The notes under the pieces are model-generated. The model searched no databases and was not told the origin of the DNA. It saw only the letters and a list, made by a program, of their open reading frames with translations. Source: Eublepharis macularius (Eukaryota > Chordata > Lepidosauria > Squamata > Eublepharidae). From it: a DNA stretch of 64,000 bases. Within the stretch, counting starts at the first letter, position 1. The number at the start of each line of letters is the position of its first letter. Positions 1 through 10,040 of the stretch are shown piece by piece. The stretch covers positions 16,109,676-16,173,675 of the forward strand of contig NC_072792.1 of assembly GCF_028583425.1 (NCBI RefSeq), written 5' to 3'. The position numbers were made by a program, and so were the translations under genes.

Positions 1-252
1 GCTTCGCCTACACCTGGACTTGCAAGAAGCCCCAACCATACTGTACATGGTAGCTATATATACATGTAGACACCCAATCAGATACATGCATGAGTTTAGC
101 TGAGTCATTCACTTCATGGTCTCCTGACTCTTATGTTAACCATCTGACTCTATGTCACCTGATGTGTCTACCTGTCATACTGATCGTTCTGATCTAAAGC
201 CTCTGCACACTGGCTTTTGACACTTGGATATCAACACATGCATGCCCCTGCA
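1..252. other. No recognised feature
   Basis: AT-moderate sequence with a short TATA-like run near position 55. I see no repeat, RNA gene or open frame of note. Confidence 0.5.
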
Positions 253-423
253 CTCACATGATGGCATCACCCACAAGTGACGTCACCAGAAATGAAATCA
301 TTGTGCAGGTGTGGGGCTGTGCATGCAAAGTGCTCAAATGAAGCATGCTGGGGACATGAGAAAGGCAAATGCCAGGTCCCCAGCCTCCCGCCAGGATGGT
401 AAGGGGACCTGGCAACCCTATTC
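253..423 (-). mobile_element. Long GTTGCCAGGTCCCC-type interspersed repeat, partial
   Basis: Read on the minus strand, the copy starts AGGGTTGCCAGGTCCCCTTA and runs through a GC-rich stretch to a TGACGTCA motif at 278-285. The same start and the same kind of CRE-containing interior occur at 54341-54683, so this is a dispersed family. It looks non-autonomous and DNA-transposon-like. The far terminus is not clear, so the outer limit is approximate. Confidence 0.6.
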
Positions 424-518
424 CTTACATTGACAGGCTGCTGGCAAAGCATCTTTAGCTGCAAAAAATAGAAGTGAAAGACGGCTAGGGGAAGTCATAA
501 ATGCAGAGGAGTTCACTG

Positions 519-627
519 TGTTAGTCTGTAGTAGCAAAATCAAAAAGAGTCCCGTAGCACCTTTAAGACTAACCAACTTTATTGTAGCATAAGCTTTCGA
601 GAATCACAGTTCTCTTCGTCAGATGCA
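519..627 (-). mobile_element. Penelope-like repeat, family B (single arm)
   Basis: On the minus strand this carries CTGACGA, a 6-bp hairpin (GAGAAT/ATTCTC type), GAAAGCTTATGC and then the stretch ending in 'AGTCTTAAAGGTGCTACG'. The same unit recurs at 38255-38372 and, in degenerate inverted pairs, at 15786, 24612 and 26428. The CTGANGA-hairpin-GAAA order resembles a hammerhead core, as reported for Penelope-like elements. Assignment to Penelope is inference; a different non-LTR origin is possible. Confidence 0.55.
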
Positions 628-1006
628 ATCTTTGATTACTTTCCTCTCTCCCTACCTGCTTGTCCGAACTCATGGGCTTTAAGCTCTGAAACAAAATAAA
701 CCTTTTACAACCCCTCCCACTTTTTTCTTGCTGTTTTGCTGATCTTTAACATTTCCACAGGGGGTAGATAAATTCTGTGAAGCACACATTACTGCCTGGA
801 GAACTATGACTTGTCCAAACACCCACACCAGCAAGGTTTTCTTTTGGGGGGGCAGGGTCTGTGCTTCAATTTCTACATGGAGGCTAAATTGTGATGGAAC
901 CCCAAAACAACAACAACATAGGATTTCTGCTTACAGTGAATACAAGCCACAGTTGGCAAGCCAGATACAGACCGTAGTTTAGCATTCAACCAGCAAGCCA
1001 TTTTGT

Positions 1007-1329
1007 CGAAGGCTTTCACGGCCGGAGAACGATGGTTGTTGTGGCATCTTCAGAGGTGTAGCACCAAAAGACAGAGATCTCTCAGTGTCACAGTGTGGAA
1101 AAGATGTTGGCAGGTCATTTGTATCTACTCAGGAGGGGTGGGGTTGAGCTGAGTCATCCTGTAAGAGTTTCCCAGGGTGTGGAATGCCAACATCTTTTCC
1201 ACACTGTGACACTGAGAGATCTCTGTCTTTTGGTGCTACACCTCTGAAGATGCCAGCCACAGCTGCTGGCGAAACATCAGGAACTACAATGCCAAGACCG
1301 CGGCAATACAGCCCGGAAAACCCACAAAA
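1007..1329. mobile_element. Penelope-like insertion, inverted (head-to-head) copy
   Basis: The element is flanked by an exact 18-bp duplication (989-1006 and 1330-1347). Inside, 1043-1112 is the exact reverse complement of 1185-1254 (70 bp), separated by a 72-bp spacer. The right arm continues into a hammerhead-like fold and the stretch 'TACAGCCCGGAAAACCCAC'. The left arm lacks the ribozyme segment and passes directly to its outer end. A shorter copy with a 12-bp TSD is at 55306-55447. Variable-length TSDs, inverted arrangement and a ribozyme-like motif are known of Penelope-like elements; the family name is inferred. Confidence 0.65.
1241..1281 (+). ncRNA. Hammerhead-ribozyme-like motif (degenerate)
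   Basis: In order: CCT (1241-1243, stem I), CTGAAGA (1244-1250, fits core CUGANGA), T1251 extra, GCCAGC (1252-1257) pairing with GCTGGC (1265-1270) as stem II, GAAA (1271-1274), CATC with an NUH-type site (1276-1278), then AGG (1279-1281) pairing back with CCT. Two departures from an active ribozyme are the extra T between the core and stem II, and a stem III that can only form between two copies. Activity is doubtful. Confidence 0.45.
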
Positions 1330-1407
1330 ACCAGCAAGCCATTTTGTTAGGCAGCTTGGATTCAGACATCATACTAAACCAGAGTTTAAACAAAACACAA
1401 TTAATAA

Positions 1408-1733
1408 GAGTCTCTCTACACGAGACATCTTACGTAAAGATGCTCAAGTGAAAATTTTAGCTGGGAAGCATAGTTTAAAAAGTCAGAGCCAAAGGCTCTG
1501 TCAATTTCACCTCTCTACTCTAGCAGGTAGAGATTGCTCCTCAGAGAGTTTGCTAATTTCATCAGAGCCTTCCAGGGGCAAAAATGAAATTAACAAACCC
1601 TCTGAGAAGCGATCTCTGAAGGTTAGTGTAGAGAGGTGAAACTGAGGTGAAATTTAAACTATGCTTCCTGGCTAACGTTGTGTCTTCCTTCCCTTGAGCG
1701 TCCTTGTGTAAGACGTCTCATGTAGAGAGACTC
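1408..1733. mobile_element. Foldback MITE with GAGTCTCTCTACAC termini
   Basis: Begins GAGTCTCTCTACACGAGAC and ends with its near reverse complement, flanked on both sides by TAA (1405-1407, 1734-1736). A 3-bp TWA duplication is typical of PIF/Harbinger elements. Sub-terminal halves also pair imperfectly around 'TCTGTCAATTTCACCTC'. A second, more diverged copy is at 39820-40155. No transposase is encoded. Confidence 0.7.
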
Positions 1734-1736
1734 TAA

Positions 1737-3401
1737 GATATCCATTATAATGATTTCTGAATGCAGTGTAACACAAGCCTGAAAATATTTTTCAGGTTCC
1801 CTTTCCAAAATTTAAAACAAAAAAACAAAGAAACCTGTCACCAAAAGTAAAGTGTAAAAAAATCGCTGCAATTGCCCTCAATTTTTTGTAATTAATCAGT
1901 AATAAAATGTGATTTTAAAAATAACCAAGCCCATTTCACTCAGTATAGGATTTTTACAAGATAGATCTGGGAGAATGGAGGAAATGGACAGACGTAAACC
2001 TGCAATCTTCTTATAGGAGATTTGACAAAAGAAATTGGAACAAAAGGAATATGTCTACCTGAATAAAATGCTGTAATTTTCAAAATCGCTCCTATTTCTG
2101 GATAGTTTAAGACACCAGCATCTCAAAAAATGTATCAGGCTTGAATGGCTTATAATCAGTGAAATTCACTAATATCCCTGACATTTTGTATTGTGAAGTA
2201 TTAAGTGTTCACCATGTGACTCCCCCTCTCATCTCTGACAAAGGAGAAATAACTCCTGACATTTCAAACATAAAGAAAGCTTTGAACATAACTTTAAAAA
2301 TAATAAATAATAACATTCTTTATTATATCAGGACAGGAGAAAGTGTTTAATTTATTCCATTAGTATCCTGTTCTTCCAGTAAAAGTCAGAGTACCATATA
2401 CAGATGTCCTATTTTATTCTAACAACAACTCTGCGATGCAGATTACGGTAAGATATGTTGATTTTACCCTGGTCAACTTGATCACTGAACTCAATGTAAA
2501 AGCTACGCTCTAAACGCAGCCCTATAGAGGCTCTCTTTTGTGAAAACACAATTATGGCCTGATTTTAAAGTATTCGACACTTCTTAAGAATATGCAAAGT
2601 GTATTAGACATATCAAAAATAGTAAGATCAAGATTGATACCTGTCATATTTTAATACATGTCTACCCATGTCTAGCCAGGAGAAGAAAATTGTTGGCTAA
2701 GCTATCAGGGCATAATTTGTACTTATTGTACTGAGCTATTTTCTTAGATCTTTTTTGACATGCCACTAATAATAAATTGCTTTTTTGACAGCTCTTGTAT
2801 TGTTAAGGCAGTCTGAATAGCAATCTGGCTTAAATGTGTTTGATTAGTTTATCATTAACTGTGCCTTTGGTTAGCAGCAGTTTCCACAGTTCAGCTCCGC
2901 AGCTCTCTTCTTCATTTGTCACCTGGTAATGAGAAGCGGACAACTTCTTGAATTAAAGTTACTGCCAAGTTCTTTCCATATTTTCCAGACATTGCTAAGC
3001 TTTTAATAATATCCACAAAATTCATCAGGGGAACTAGTTTTTGCATACCACAGTTGCTCGAATGGAATCGTGGGTTTGTTGGAAAGATCATTTGCAAGAA
3101 CAGAATAAAGAACATTTAGCTAGGAGGTGGAGAGAAGCAAAATAACACGGGCAAAAATAGAACCCTTTAAAGAATCCATATGTGCATTAATTATGCATTA
3201 GGCACGCAACAGGCAGTGTGTTTTTGGTGCAATTACAGAACACCTTGGGTGGTGCAATAATGCATACATTTACAGACAAGCTACTGTTCGGGTTGAAACA
3301 TGGAATTTTGTGCGGATTTTCCCTCCAGTGTGTAATACTGCTTGTTTGGGGAACACACATACAGCAATCAATTCCTGTTTCAGGCAATCTGGTATTCTAG
3401 T
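1737..3401. other. AT-rich sequence, nothing recognised
   Basis: No repeat family, RNA gene or plausible exon was recognised. Short open frames here are within chance expectation for AT-rich DNA. Conserved non-coding elements cannot be excluded without alignment. Confidence 0.5.
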
Positions 3402-3415
3402 ATCTCATCGTATTA

Positions 3416-3535
3416 GTTTCAATTAACAATAATCGCGCCTCGGATTAACCTCATTGGCAAAAATATGGAACACTTCACAAATTTGTGTGTCATCCTTGTG
3501 CAGGGGCGTTGCTAATCTTCTCTGTATCGTTCCAA
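3416..3535 (-). pseudogene. Chimeric U6-U4 snRNA retropseudogene
   Basis: On the minus strand, 3535-3459 (77 nt) matches U6 snRNA from about nt 31 to the terminal T-run without indels. It is followed at once by 3458-3416 (43 nt), which matches U4 snRNA from about nt 26 to 68, including the 5' stem-loop stretch GAGGCGCGATTATTG. The whole insert lies between perfect 14-bp repeats ATCTCATCGTATTA (3402-3415 and 3536-3549). Several U6 differences are CpG decay (GCGC to GCAC, TTCG to TTTG). Both snRNAs are truncated and no promoter or poly(A) is present, so it is not functional. Reverse transcription with template switching is inferred. Confidence 0.9.
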
Positions 3536-3689
3536 ATCTCATCGTATTACTAAAAAGGACATATATCATATTTAGATCAGATGGTCATACACACAATAAA
3601 GGAACAATTTTACCTAGCAGTACAGTTTATATTATAGCCACTGTTAATGCTTCCAGGATTTTCAGCTAAATCTGGAAGGGCCTTAGGAA

Positions 3690-3866
3690 GGAATTTAACT
3701 GCAGTCATTTACTTTGTTTTATTCATTTTGTTAATGTATTTTCATTATCTTAGTTTTAATTTAATATTAGTTTTTATTTAATGTAATTGTTATTGTCCCC
3801 CTTCTTTTGTAAGCCACATTTTTTAAAGAGATGGGAGAGATATAAAATGCAATAATAAATAAACTT
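3690..3866 (+). mobile_element. LINE 3' end fragment
   Basis: A T-rich run leads to 'TGTAAGCCACATTTTTTAAA', then a 'GAGATATAAAATGCAATAATAAATAAA' type tail (positions 3828-3864). This is the usual layout of CR1/L2-like LINE 3' ends in reptiles. Only the 3' untranslated end is present. Confidence 0.55.
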
Positions 3867-3947
3867 AAGAGCAGCTCAACCTGACCTGGATAGCCCTGGC
3901 AAGCCTGATCTCGTCAGATCTCAGAAACTGAATAAACCTAAGAGCAG
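3867..3947 (+). mobile_element. 5S-derived SINE, truncated copy
   Basis: Carries the 5S rRNA-like stretch 'CTGATCTCGTCAGATCTCAG' and stops before the 5S C box. The following 'AAGAGCAG' (3940-3947) is the left TSD of the hAT element that comes next. The same AAGAGCAGCTCAACCTGACC start reappears immediately after that element. Confidence 0.8.
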
Positions 3948-4948
3948 TAGAGATGGGCATGAAATGGGGAAGAAATGAATCCTGAGTTTCGGGGTTTGTC
4001 ACATTCCACGAACCACGAACAACAAACTTTCATGAAATTGTCCCGTGTCATGAAACAATTTGTTAGGTTTGTGATTTGTCAGATCCTGGGGCCCTACAAT
4101 GGCCCCCTTCATACCCAGAGATGCCAAACTCACAGGGAGACTTCAGCAGGCTCTCCTCCAGCCACCCTCCAAGATTAGTGAAGATTGCAATACGTTGACT
4201 GGGAGACCATCTCCCTTCTGTCCCTCCAGGTGCCACGGGCTCAGGGAATGAGTGGTGGCCTCTGTCAAGCTAGGCTCCAGAGCCAGGCAATGCCCTGAGA
4301 CTGGGGTGGGGTGGAGGAAAAAAGGCACCCTCACCCAAAAACCTTCCCAGCAAGGACAAGAGCAGAAAATGAGAAAGAGGCTTTTTAGTCTCTTTTGAAG
4401 CAGCAGGAAATCCAGCCGAAAGCTCCCAAATCCGTTCTCTCTCACTCCAAATCCCAGCAGCAGCTCCTCCCTCTCACTCTGTCTACTGGAACGGAAAGCA
4501 GGAGGCATAGAGCTGTTCCTTATATCAGAAATGCTCACATAGAGCAGAACAGGAGCTCTCTGGTTGGCAGACAGGCCTGTCTAACAGACATGAGATTAGT
4601 GTTCCCATGGCTACAGAAGACCCATCCCCCCTGTTTGCTGCTCTAATAGAACAAAATGGGAGCTCTCAGGTTGGCAGAGAGAGCGGCCTATCAAGGTTAT
4701 GTGGGATAAGATTGGGGTTTCCACAGCGATAAAAGGTCTGCAGACATTCTGAGTCTATGTTACCTAGGGAATCAATGGATTGGCACCAGCCTGTCTGGCA
4801 TCATGAAGCATTCATGAATTGAATGAATCAGCCCCAAAAGTTGTGGATATCATGACAAACTTGGCCCTACGAAACGCATTTCACGATACATGAATCAGCC
4901 CGATTTGTCATGAAATTTGATTCGTATTTCAATTCGTGCCCGTGTCTA
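3948..4948. mobile_element. Non-autonomous hAT element, 1,001 bp (GAACC family, long form)
   Basis: Termini are TAGAGATGGGCATGAA and the complement of TAGACACGGGCACGAA, flanked by the perfect 8-bp TSD AAGAGCAG. Sub-terminal zones carry degenerate GAACC/GGTTC and TCATGAA repeats like the eight shorter relatives in this window. The interior (about 4090-4800) is unrelated to the short copies and has no transposase frame. It may be closer to the parental element or have acquired unrelated sequence. Confidence 0.85.
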
Positions 4949-5185
4949 AAGAGCAGCTCAACCTGACCTGGACAGCCCAGGCAAGTCTGATCACACCAGA
5001 TCTCAAAAACTAAGCAGGGTCAGCCTTGGTTAGTAACCGGATGGGAGACCTCCAACAAAGTCCAGGGGTGCAGACGCAGACAATGGCAAACCACCTCTGT
5101 TAGTCTCTTGCTTTGAAAACCCCACCAGGGGTCGCCATAAGTCAGCTACAACTTGACAGCACTCTCCACCACCACCAAGAGGGGC
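4949..5185 (+). mobile_element. 5S-derived SINE (5S-Sauria type)
   Basis: The head follows 5S rRNA: 'AAACTAAGCAGGGTCAGCC', then 'TTAGTAACCGGATGGGAGAC', the 5S internal-promoter C-box region. The body runs through 'GGCAATGGCAAACCACCTCT' and ends 'GTCGCCATAAGTCAGC'. Other copies are at 18907, 38574, 40212, 44969 and 46530. Confidence 0.9.
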
Positions 5186-5220
5186 TCATAGCTACCAGTC
5201 CTTCACAATCTTAAGACTGG

Positions 5221-5440
5221 GATCTAGCATTACATAGTGATTAAACTGGTGGACTAGGGTCTGGAAGGCCAAGGTTCAAATCCAAACTTTGTCATGGGAG
5301 CTCACTGGGCAACGTTGTGCCAGTCGTACCATCTCAGCCTGTCTCAGTTCACAAGGTGGTTACCGTGAGGATGGAAGTTGCTTTAGGTAACCAGTGGGAA
5401 GAAAAACAGAATATATAAAGCTACATAAATAGACGGATAG
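5221..5440 (+). mobile_element. tRNA-derived SINE, degenerate
   Basis: A diverged A-box-like 'TACATAGTGATTAAACTGG' is followed by a B-box-like 'GGTTCAAATCC', then the 'TCAGCCTGTCTCAGTTCACA' body seen in related copies at 18684 and 54855. The tail is A-rich. Confidence 0.6.
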
Positions 5441-5913
5441 TTATTTCATCGAGAGGAATGCCACGTGTAGAGGCATGGATGACGATGAGTCTTCCACGTC
5501 AGAGCCGCTGACTCCCACCATCCACATATTTAGTTTGCTTTTAAGTGCTGTACTTTGGTCAGACTGATAGAGAAGGCACTAGTATGTTTGCACAATAGTT
5601 CCAACATCGCTTTAAAGGACTTTTATTTCCATTTACAGATTACAGACTTGGGAGCAGTAATTGCCAAGAGGAGTATCAAGAGGGGGGTGCTTTCTAAACT
5701 TTACGGCCATGCTGTTTTACCACCTGGAAACTGTCACATTGAAGCAGCTTTTATCCCAGAGGAGGAAAAAAATGTACCTATATTTTTTCCCCAGTGGGGG
5801 TAAAAGTAGTTTGGAGAGGGAAGTTTTAGAGAGTAAAATCATATGGTGGAAAGGTTAAAGACATACCCGCATCTCCCCATGGCTCTCAGTCCCTCCACTG
5901 CAATTTGTTAACG
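5441..5913. other. No recognised feature
   Basis: Unique-looking sequence; two overlapping open frames around 5555-5858 have no recognisable motif. Confidence 0.45.
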
Positions 5914-6147
5914 AATAACAACAGCATTCGATTTATGCAACTTAATGCCCAATCAGAGCAGTTTACAAAGTGTGTTATTATTATCCCCACAACAATCACC
6001 CTGGTAGGTGGGTGGGGCTGAGAGAGTTCCGAGAAGCTGTGACTGACCCAAGGTCAGCCAGCTGGCTTCAAGCGGAGGATTGGGGAATCAAATCTGGCTC
6101 TCCAGATTAGAGTCCTGCCACTCTTAACCACTACACCAAACTGGCTG
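5914..6147 (-). mobile_element. Sauria-type tRNA-derived SINE
   Basis: Minus-strand copy: head 'AGCCAGTTTGGTGTAGTGG' (A box), B-box region 'TTTGATTCCCCAATCC', then 'GATAATAATAACACACTTTG' and a GTTGTTATT tail. Full length for the family (about 240 bp) and moderately diverged. Confidence 0.9.
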
Positions 6148-7112
6148 TTAAATGAATTCCTTTAAAATGATCACAGAGCTACATGTTGTCACACAACGCC
6201 TTCTCTCTCTTGGTATCCCTTGGCCACCATTGCTCTATACAACCTCTTGGAACTTCACCCTGTGCCGATTTTTATTAAGCAGTTTAATACTGCTTCTATA
6301 TGTGCAAATAAATTGCAAAGATGCATACATCTGTGGCCCTCTCTTGTCTAAAGGAAACAACACCCTTCAGTGCTACCATGGGATTTCACACTACTCGGGG
6401 AAGTAGGGAGCCTTCGGCTTGCAGCACTCCTGGGGGGCACTTTCTAAAGTTGCAAACAAACCTGTAACTGGATAAATCACTGAAGAAATAGAGTCTCTAT
6501 ATCTGAATTATTGCTGAATAGGAAAGCTGCCCTCTTTCTACTTGGGTCTGCACATATCTAGCAAAATCGGTGCTCCATTATTTGCACATGTCTGGACTGC
6601 ACTTAAGGAAAATGTGTGGCTCTTCCAATCTAAGAATTCGAAAGGTGCTGAGTCAGAGTTCCATCTGGGAATGGCGCAGAGGTTTTTCACACTTGAGGAA
6701 CAGAATATTCTGTCAGTGTTTTGAGAATCTGCAGTCAGTGTCAGTAAAGATCAGATCACTGCAACAATTCTTCAGTCTTTGAACATCAGCTCTCAGCTAG
6801 GCATTCTGAGAAGTTTGTGGTGAATTTGTTTGCCAGGCCATAATATCTTGTTCCAACTCCCATAATTACATAAAACACAACCTCTCAATTGAATCATTCC
6901 GGTATCCCCTGCTGAAGTTCATCTTGAGGAGAGCACCTTGTCAAGCGAATTTGCACCGGCAAAGTAACCACTTGGTTATTGTTTGGTGTTCGTCCCTTTT
7001 TTGCACTTGCACATTCAGATGCATCCTTTAAATGGCCAAAATTGAGTAAAAACATTGCCTGAATTTTGTGCTTGTGCAATCAATAGCATCTAATTCAAGA
7101 AATGTTTATAGG
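6148..7112. other. No recognised feature
   Basis: Unique-looking sequence without a repeat family or exon that I can name. Confidence 0.45.
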
Positions 7113-7325
7113 GGTCGTTTTCACATGCACCCCGGGAGATCGCGCAAACTCACAGCATGAAGTGTCTTCCTAGCATGATCTCCCGGCATGATCCCCTTTA
7201 ATGGCTCAATGACGTCAGAAAAAGGGCCATTAAAGGGGATCGTGCCAGGAAATTGTACTGGGAAGGCGCTTTTATGCCGTGACTTTCGTGTGATCTTCCG
7301 GGCGCGTGGCTGTGTGAAAACGGCC
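7113..7325. mobile_element. Foldback MITE, GGYCGTTTTCACAC termini
   Basis: Left end GGTCGTTTTCACATGC pairs with right end GTGTGAAAACGGCC. A second stem forms in the centre, GATCCCCTTTAATGG with CCATTAAAGGGGATC, around a full TGACGTCA site at 7210-7217. CpG content is high compared with the flanks. Related termini occur at 29124, 46236, 56934 and 58641. No clear TSD. Confidence 0.7.
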
Positions 7326-7806
7326 AAGGTTAGTAGGGCTTGTGGGCAGTCAAAGAAGGTACATCGAGACACCTAAATAGAAAATCTCGGCTCAAAAGTC
7401 TCAAACTTATCTCCCCTACTTTTTTTAGAATGTTCCTTTCAAACTCAGAGGTAGCAGCAATGGACAAGTAGAGGACTGATACTAAAAAAAAAATCTAATT
7501 ATAAGAAAGCAGTGCAGCCATGTGCACAGATACATCCAAATTTGCTTGAATATATCGTAACAGCTCACCAATCTAGGGTTACTTGGTCATGACCAACAAG
7601 CAAGCTGTGAACTGAACCAGCAAGGGTTCAAGCATACAGAAACTTGCTCATAGCAAGTTCAAATTCAAGCAAACATATTATTTCCATATACGTTTTGCAA
7701 TAACTGCATTAATAGAAGAGTTTGAGATTAACCAGTACCTCAAGAACTATCCAAACCCTCCCTCTCCATGGTAGGGCTAAGTTTACAATGAATCGATATG
7801 AATGAG

Positions 7807-8208
7807 TCATTTGAGGAAGCAGTTCCTAAAGGTTTTAGGAAGCAGTTCCGAAAGACCAAATAATTCTCTGACCACATTAGTTTTGCTCTTTTTTAATTGC
7901 AGAGATTCAGAAGAATAGGCAGTTATCGTGGCTGCATTTTCCTTCCATGACCACTTGAAAGTGATATCCAAATGGGTTTTATTATTCTCTAGTGGAAAGA
8001 AGGTTATTTCTTGTACAGTATGGTGGATAGTAATGATTTTGAATGGAAAATAGCCACTGTACCATATGCCAGGGATGGAGGGAGCGACAGCTGGGAGACA
8101 ATAATCACTAAGTAAATAACCATATCTGTCATCTTCCTGAAAGTGAAGGACGAGGGCGTATGTGCCAGGAATGAGAGCTTGGAAAAGGCACTCAACACTT
8201 ATGTGCAA
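7807..8208 (-). other. Unassigned open frame, possible exon
   Basis: A 134-codon frame opens with TTG, not ATG, and sits just downstream (minus strand) of an AG at which an exon could begin (TWNLHISVECLF...). The sequence is not a repeat seen elsewhere in the window and has ordinary composition (…HFQEDDRYGYLLSDY…), with two cysteines. I do not recognise it. There is no strong polypyrimidine tract and no clear donor. A chance frame or a decayed exon are both possible. Confidence 0.2.
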
Positions 8209-8435
8209 GTTCCAGGTCTATTAATCACTGCTTTGACATTGTATTAGCACAATATTTACAGATGTCGAAGAACAGATTTACAAACCAAAATACGAACGAA
8301 GTTATCAATAAAGCAGAAATAACGTTCTTGGGTCTTCCCTCATTAAAACCTGAGATTCAGGAGAAGAAAGAACCAGAAAGGATTCTGGCGGGAGAGGGAC
8401 ATCGTCTAGTTGTAGCTTTAGGAGCAGATGATGAA

Positions 8436-8492
8436 ACAGTGCAATCCTAATACGGAGTAGCTTTGGAATAACTCTGTTTAGGATTGCACTGT
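8436..8492. mobile_element. Short palindromic MITE, ACAGTGCAATCCTA family
   Basis: ACAGTGCAATCCTAATAC pairs with the right end TTTAGGATTGCACTGT. Same family as 26196-26285 and the disrupted copy around 13465-13890. Internally deleted. Confidence 0.7.
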
Positions 8493-9289
8493 TAGTCAAT
8501 TAGAAGATTAGATCAGTCGGGATCTTTAGGTAGCTCCTAATTGAGGACTTGGGGACAAAGTTATCACCTGGCTAAAAATTTGAGTGGCTAGGCTGGTTTG
8601 TATCCTTTAAGAACAGTTTCTAGATATGAAGAAGAAGAAGAAGAAGAAGAAGAAACGGATCCAGCCTTATCCTGTTTTGTCATTCCCTTCTCATTGCTTT
8701 CTCCAGCTCCTCCTTCCAACCAATCCTTCTCCCCCTCACTTCTTTAAAAACTGTGTAACAAGCCACACAAGTCCCAAATTCTTATGAGGTCCCTTTCTCT
8801 CACAGAACCCTGGTCACCATTTTTTGTTTGCATGGTGCTTGCGAACAAAATGGCAGCCAAGCTCTTGTAAGAAAATGGAATCTCATGAAAGACTGGCCTG
8901 GAGGGTGGAAGATGAATGAGGAGGCAGTGAGCATTGGCAGTGAGGAAGAGATGGAAGAAGAAAAACAGCAAGTTTTCATGAGCGTTGGGAGGAACACTTT
9001 TTTTGGTAGCTGCTCCTTCCCTTTGGATTAACCTCCAAGAAGTAGGAGGATCCAGGTGTTTTCACCATAGTGTTTTTCTGGGCTTGCAACAGCATTTTGT
9101 TCCCAGATCGTTCATCTTGGTATGTTACTACACTGAGCCTGGTACTTAGAAAAAGAAAAGGATCTTTTCCTTGACCACGCTGTCCTTCACAAGCTTCCAA
9201 AGTATCACAAATTACCACTCCCAATCCCAGATGATATCAAAGATAACAACTCTGTCCCCTTCACAAAGGCTTTGCTGTTTGTTATACAT
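8493..9289. other. Mostly unique sequence with an (AAG)n tract
   Basis: An (AAG)10-like tract lies at about 8626-8655. The rest has no repeat or gene I can name. Confidence 0.45.
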
Positions 9290-9440
9290 TTGTTCATTAT
9301 ATGTATACCCTGCTTCTCAACCAGAACAGTTTCCAAATTGGCTCACAAGTAAACCTGGTCACAACTGACCCGCACTGAGCCCACTTGTTTGGGGAGGGCA
9401 GACTATAAATTTAAGTAAGTGAATAAATAAATAAATATTC
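9290..9440. mobile_element. Two LINE tail fragments
   Basis: 9290-9345 reads on the minus strand as a LINE tail (GTGAGCCAATTTGGAAACTG). 9350-9440 reads on the plus strand 'GGGGAGGGCAGACTATAAAT' followed by (AATA)n. Both are typical CR1/L2-like 3' ends, placed tail to tail. Confidence 0.4.
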
Positions 9441-9449
9441 AGACAATAA

Positions 9450-9672
9450 TAATAATAACAGTGTGCTTATATGCTACTCTTCTAGACAGATTACTGTGCC
9501 CCATTCAGAGAGGTGAACAAAGTTAGTGTTATTATTATCCCCACAGTTGGGTAGCTGGGGCTGAGAGGAGTGGCTTACCCAAGGCCATTTGCTGAGCTCA
9601 TGGCAGTTAGAGGGATTCAAACCAGCAGAGTGCTGATTCGGTGCTCAACCACCTGACCGCTATGCTGCAGCA
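9450..9672 (-). mobile_element. tRNA-derived SINE, variant head
   Basis: Minus-strand copy with B box 'GGTTTGAATCCCTCTAAC', a 'GGATAATAATAACACTAAC' body and a TTATTATT tail. The plus-strand relative is at 36757. The head differs from the Sauria-type copies while the body is shared. Confidence 0.6.
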
Positions 9673-9780
9673 GGTAACAGTTATCACCATGCACCTTGCA
9701 TAATCCCAGCTAATGCCGTAGCCGAATTTTGATTTTGTGTATGCCGGAGAGTTTCATTTGTGTGCTGTATGGGGAAAGCA

Positions 9781-10040
9781 GAATTATTTATTTACTTCCT
9801 TTATGCTCTACCTTTCTCCCCAATGGGGACCCAAAGTATCTTGTTTCATTATCCTGTCCTCTGTTTTATCCTCACAGCAATCAAGAGAGGTAGGTTAGGC
9901 TGAGGGCCAAGCTACACATGACGAATGACACTTGAACGGCAAGTGGATTGAGTGGAGGGCAAGTGAACAGGGAGAAATACACTTGCCGTTCAAGTGTCAT
10001 TCGTCATGTGTAGCTTGGCCCTGAGAGTATATATAATTAA
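9781..10040 (-). mobile_element. tRNA-derived SINE interrupted by a palindromic MITE
   Basis: Starts with TTATTTATTTAC and 'CCCAATGGGGACCCAAAG' and includes 'GAGGTAGGTTAGGCTGA'. It is cut at 9903/10022 by the 118-bp MITE, with TGA repeated on each side. The remainder after the MITE is short. Confidence 0.55.
9904..10021. mobile_element. 118-bp palindromic MITE, GGGCCAAGCTACA family
   Basis: Left arm GGGCCAAGCTACACATGACG, right arm its exact complement, and a ~38-nt asymmetric centre. TGA flanks both ends. Copies of equal length are at 19952-20069 and 47942-48059 and differ by only a few bases, so the family is recent. 3-bp TNA-type TSDs suggest PIF/Harbinger-like mobilisation (inference). 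Confidence 0.85.

Noticed and set aside
3416..3535. A functional U6 gene
   Set aside because: U6 nt 1-30 are absent, there are CpG-decay substitutions, and the flanking TSD marks a retroposed copy.
4957..5080. A genuine 5S rRNA gene
   Set aside because: The 5S-like head is diverged and continues into a SINE body shared by six other copies; there is no T-run terminator.
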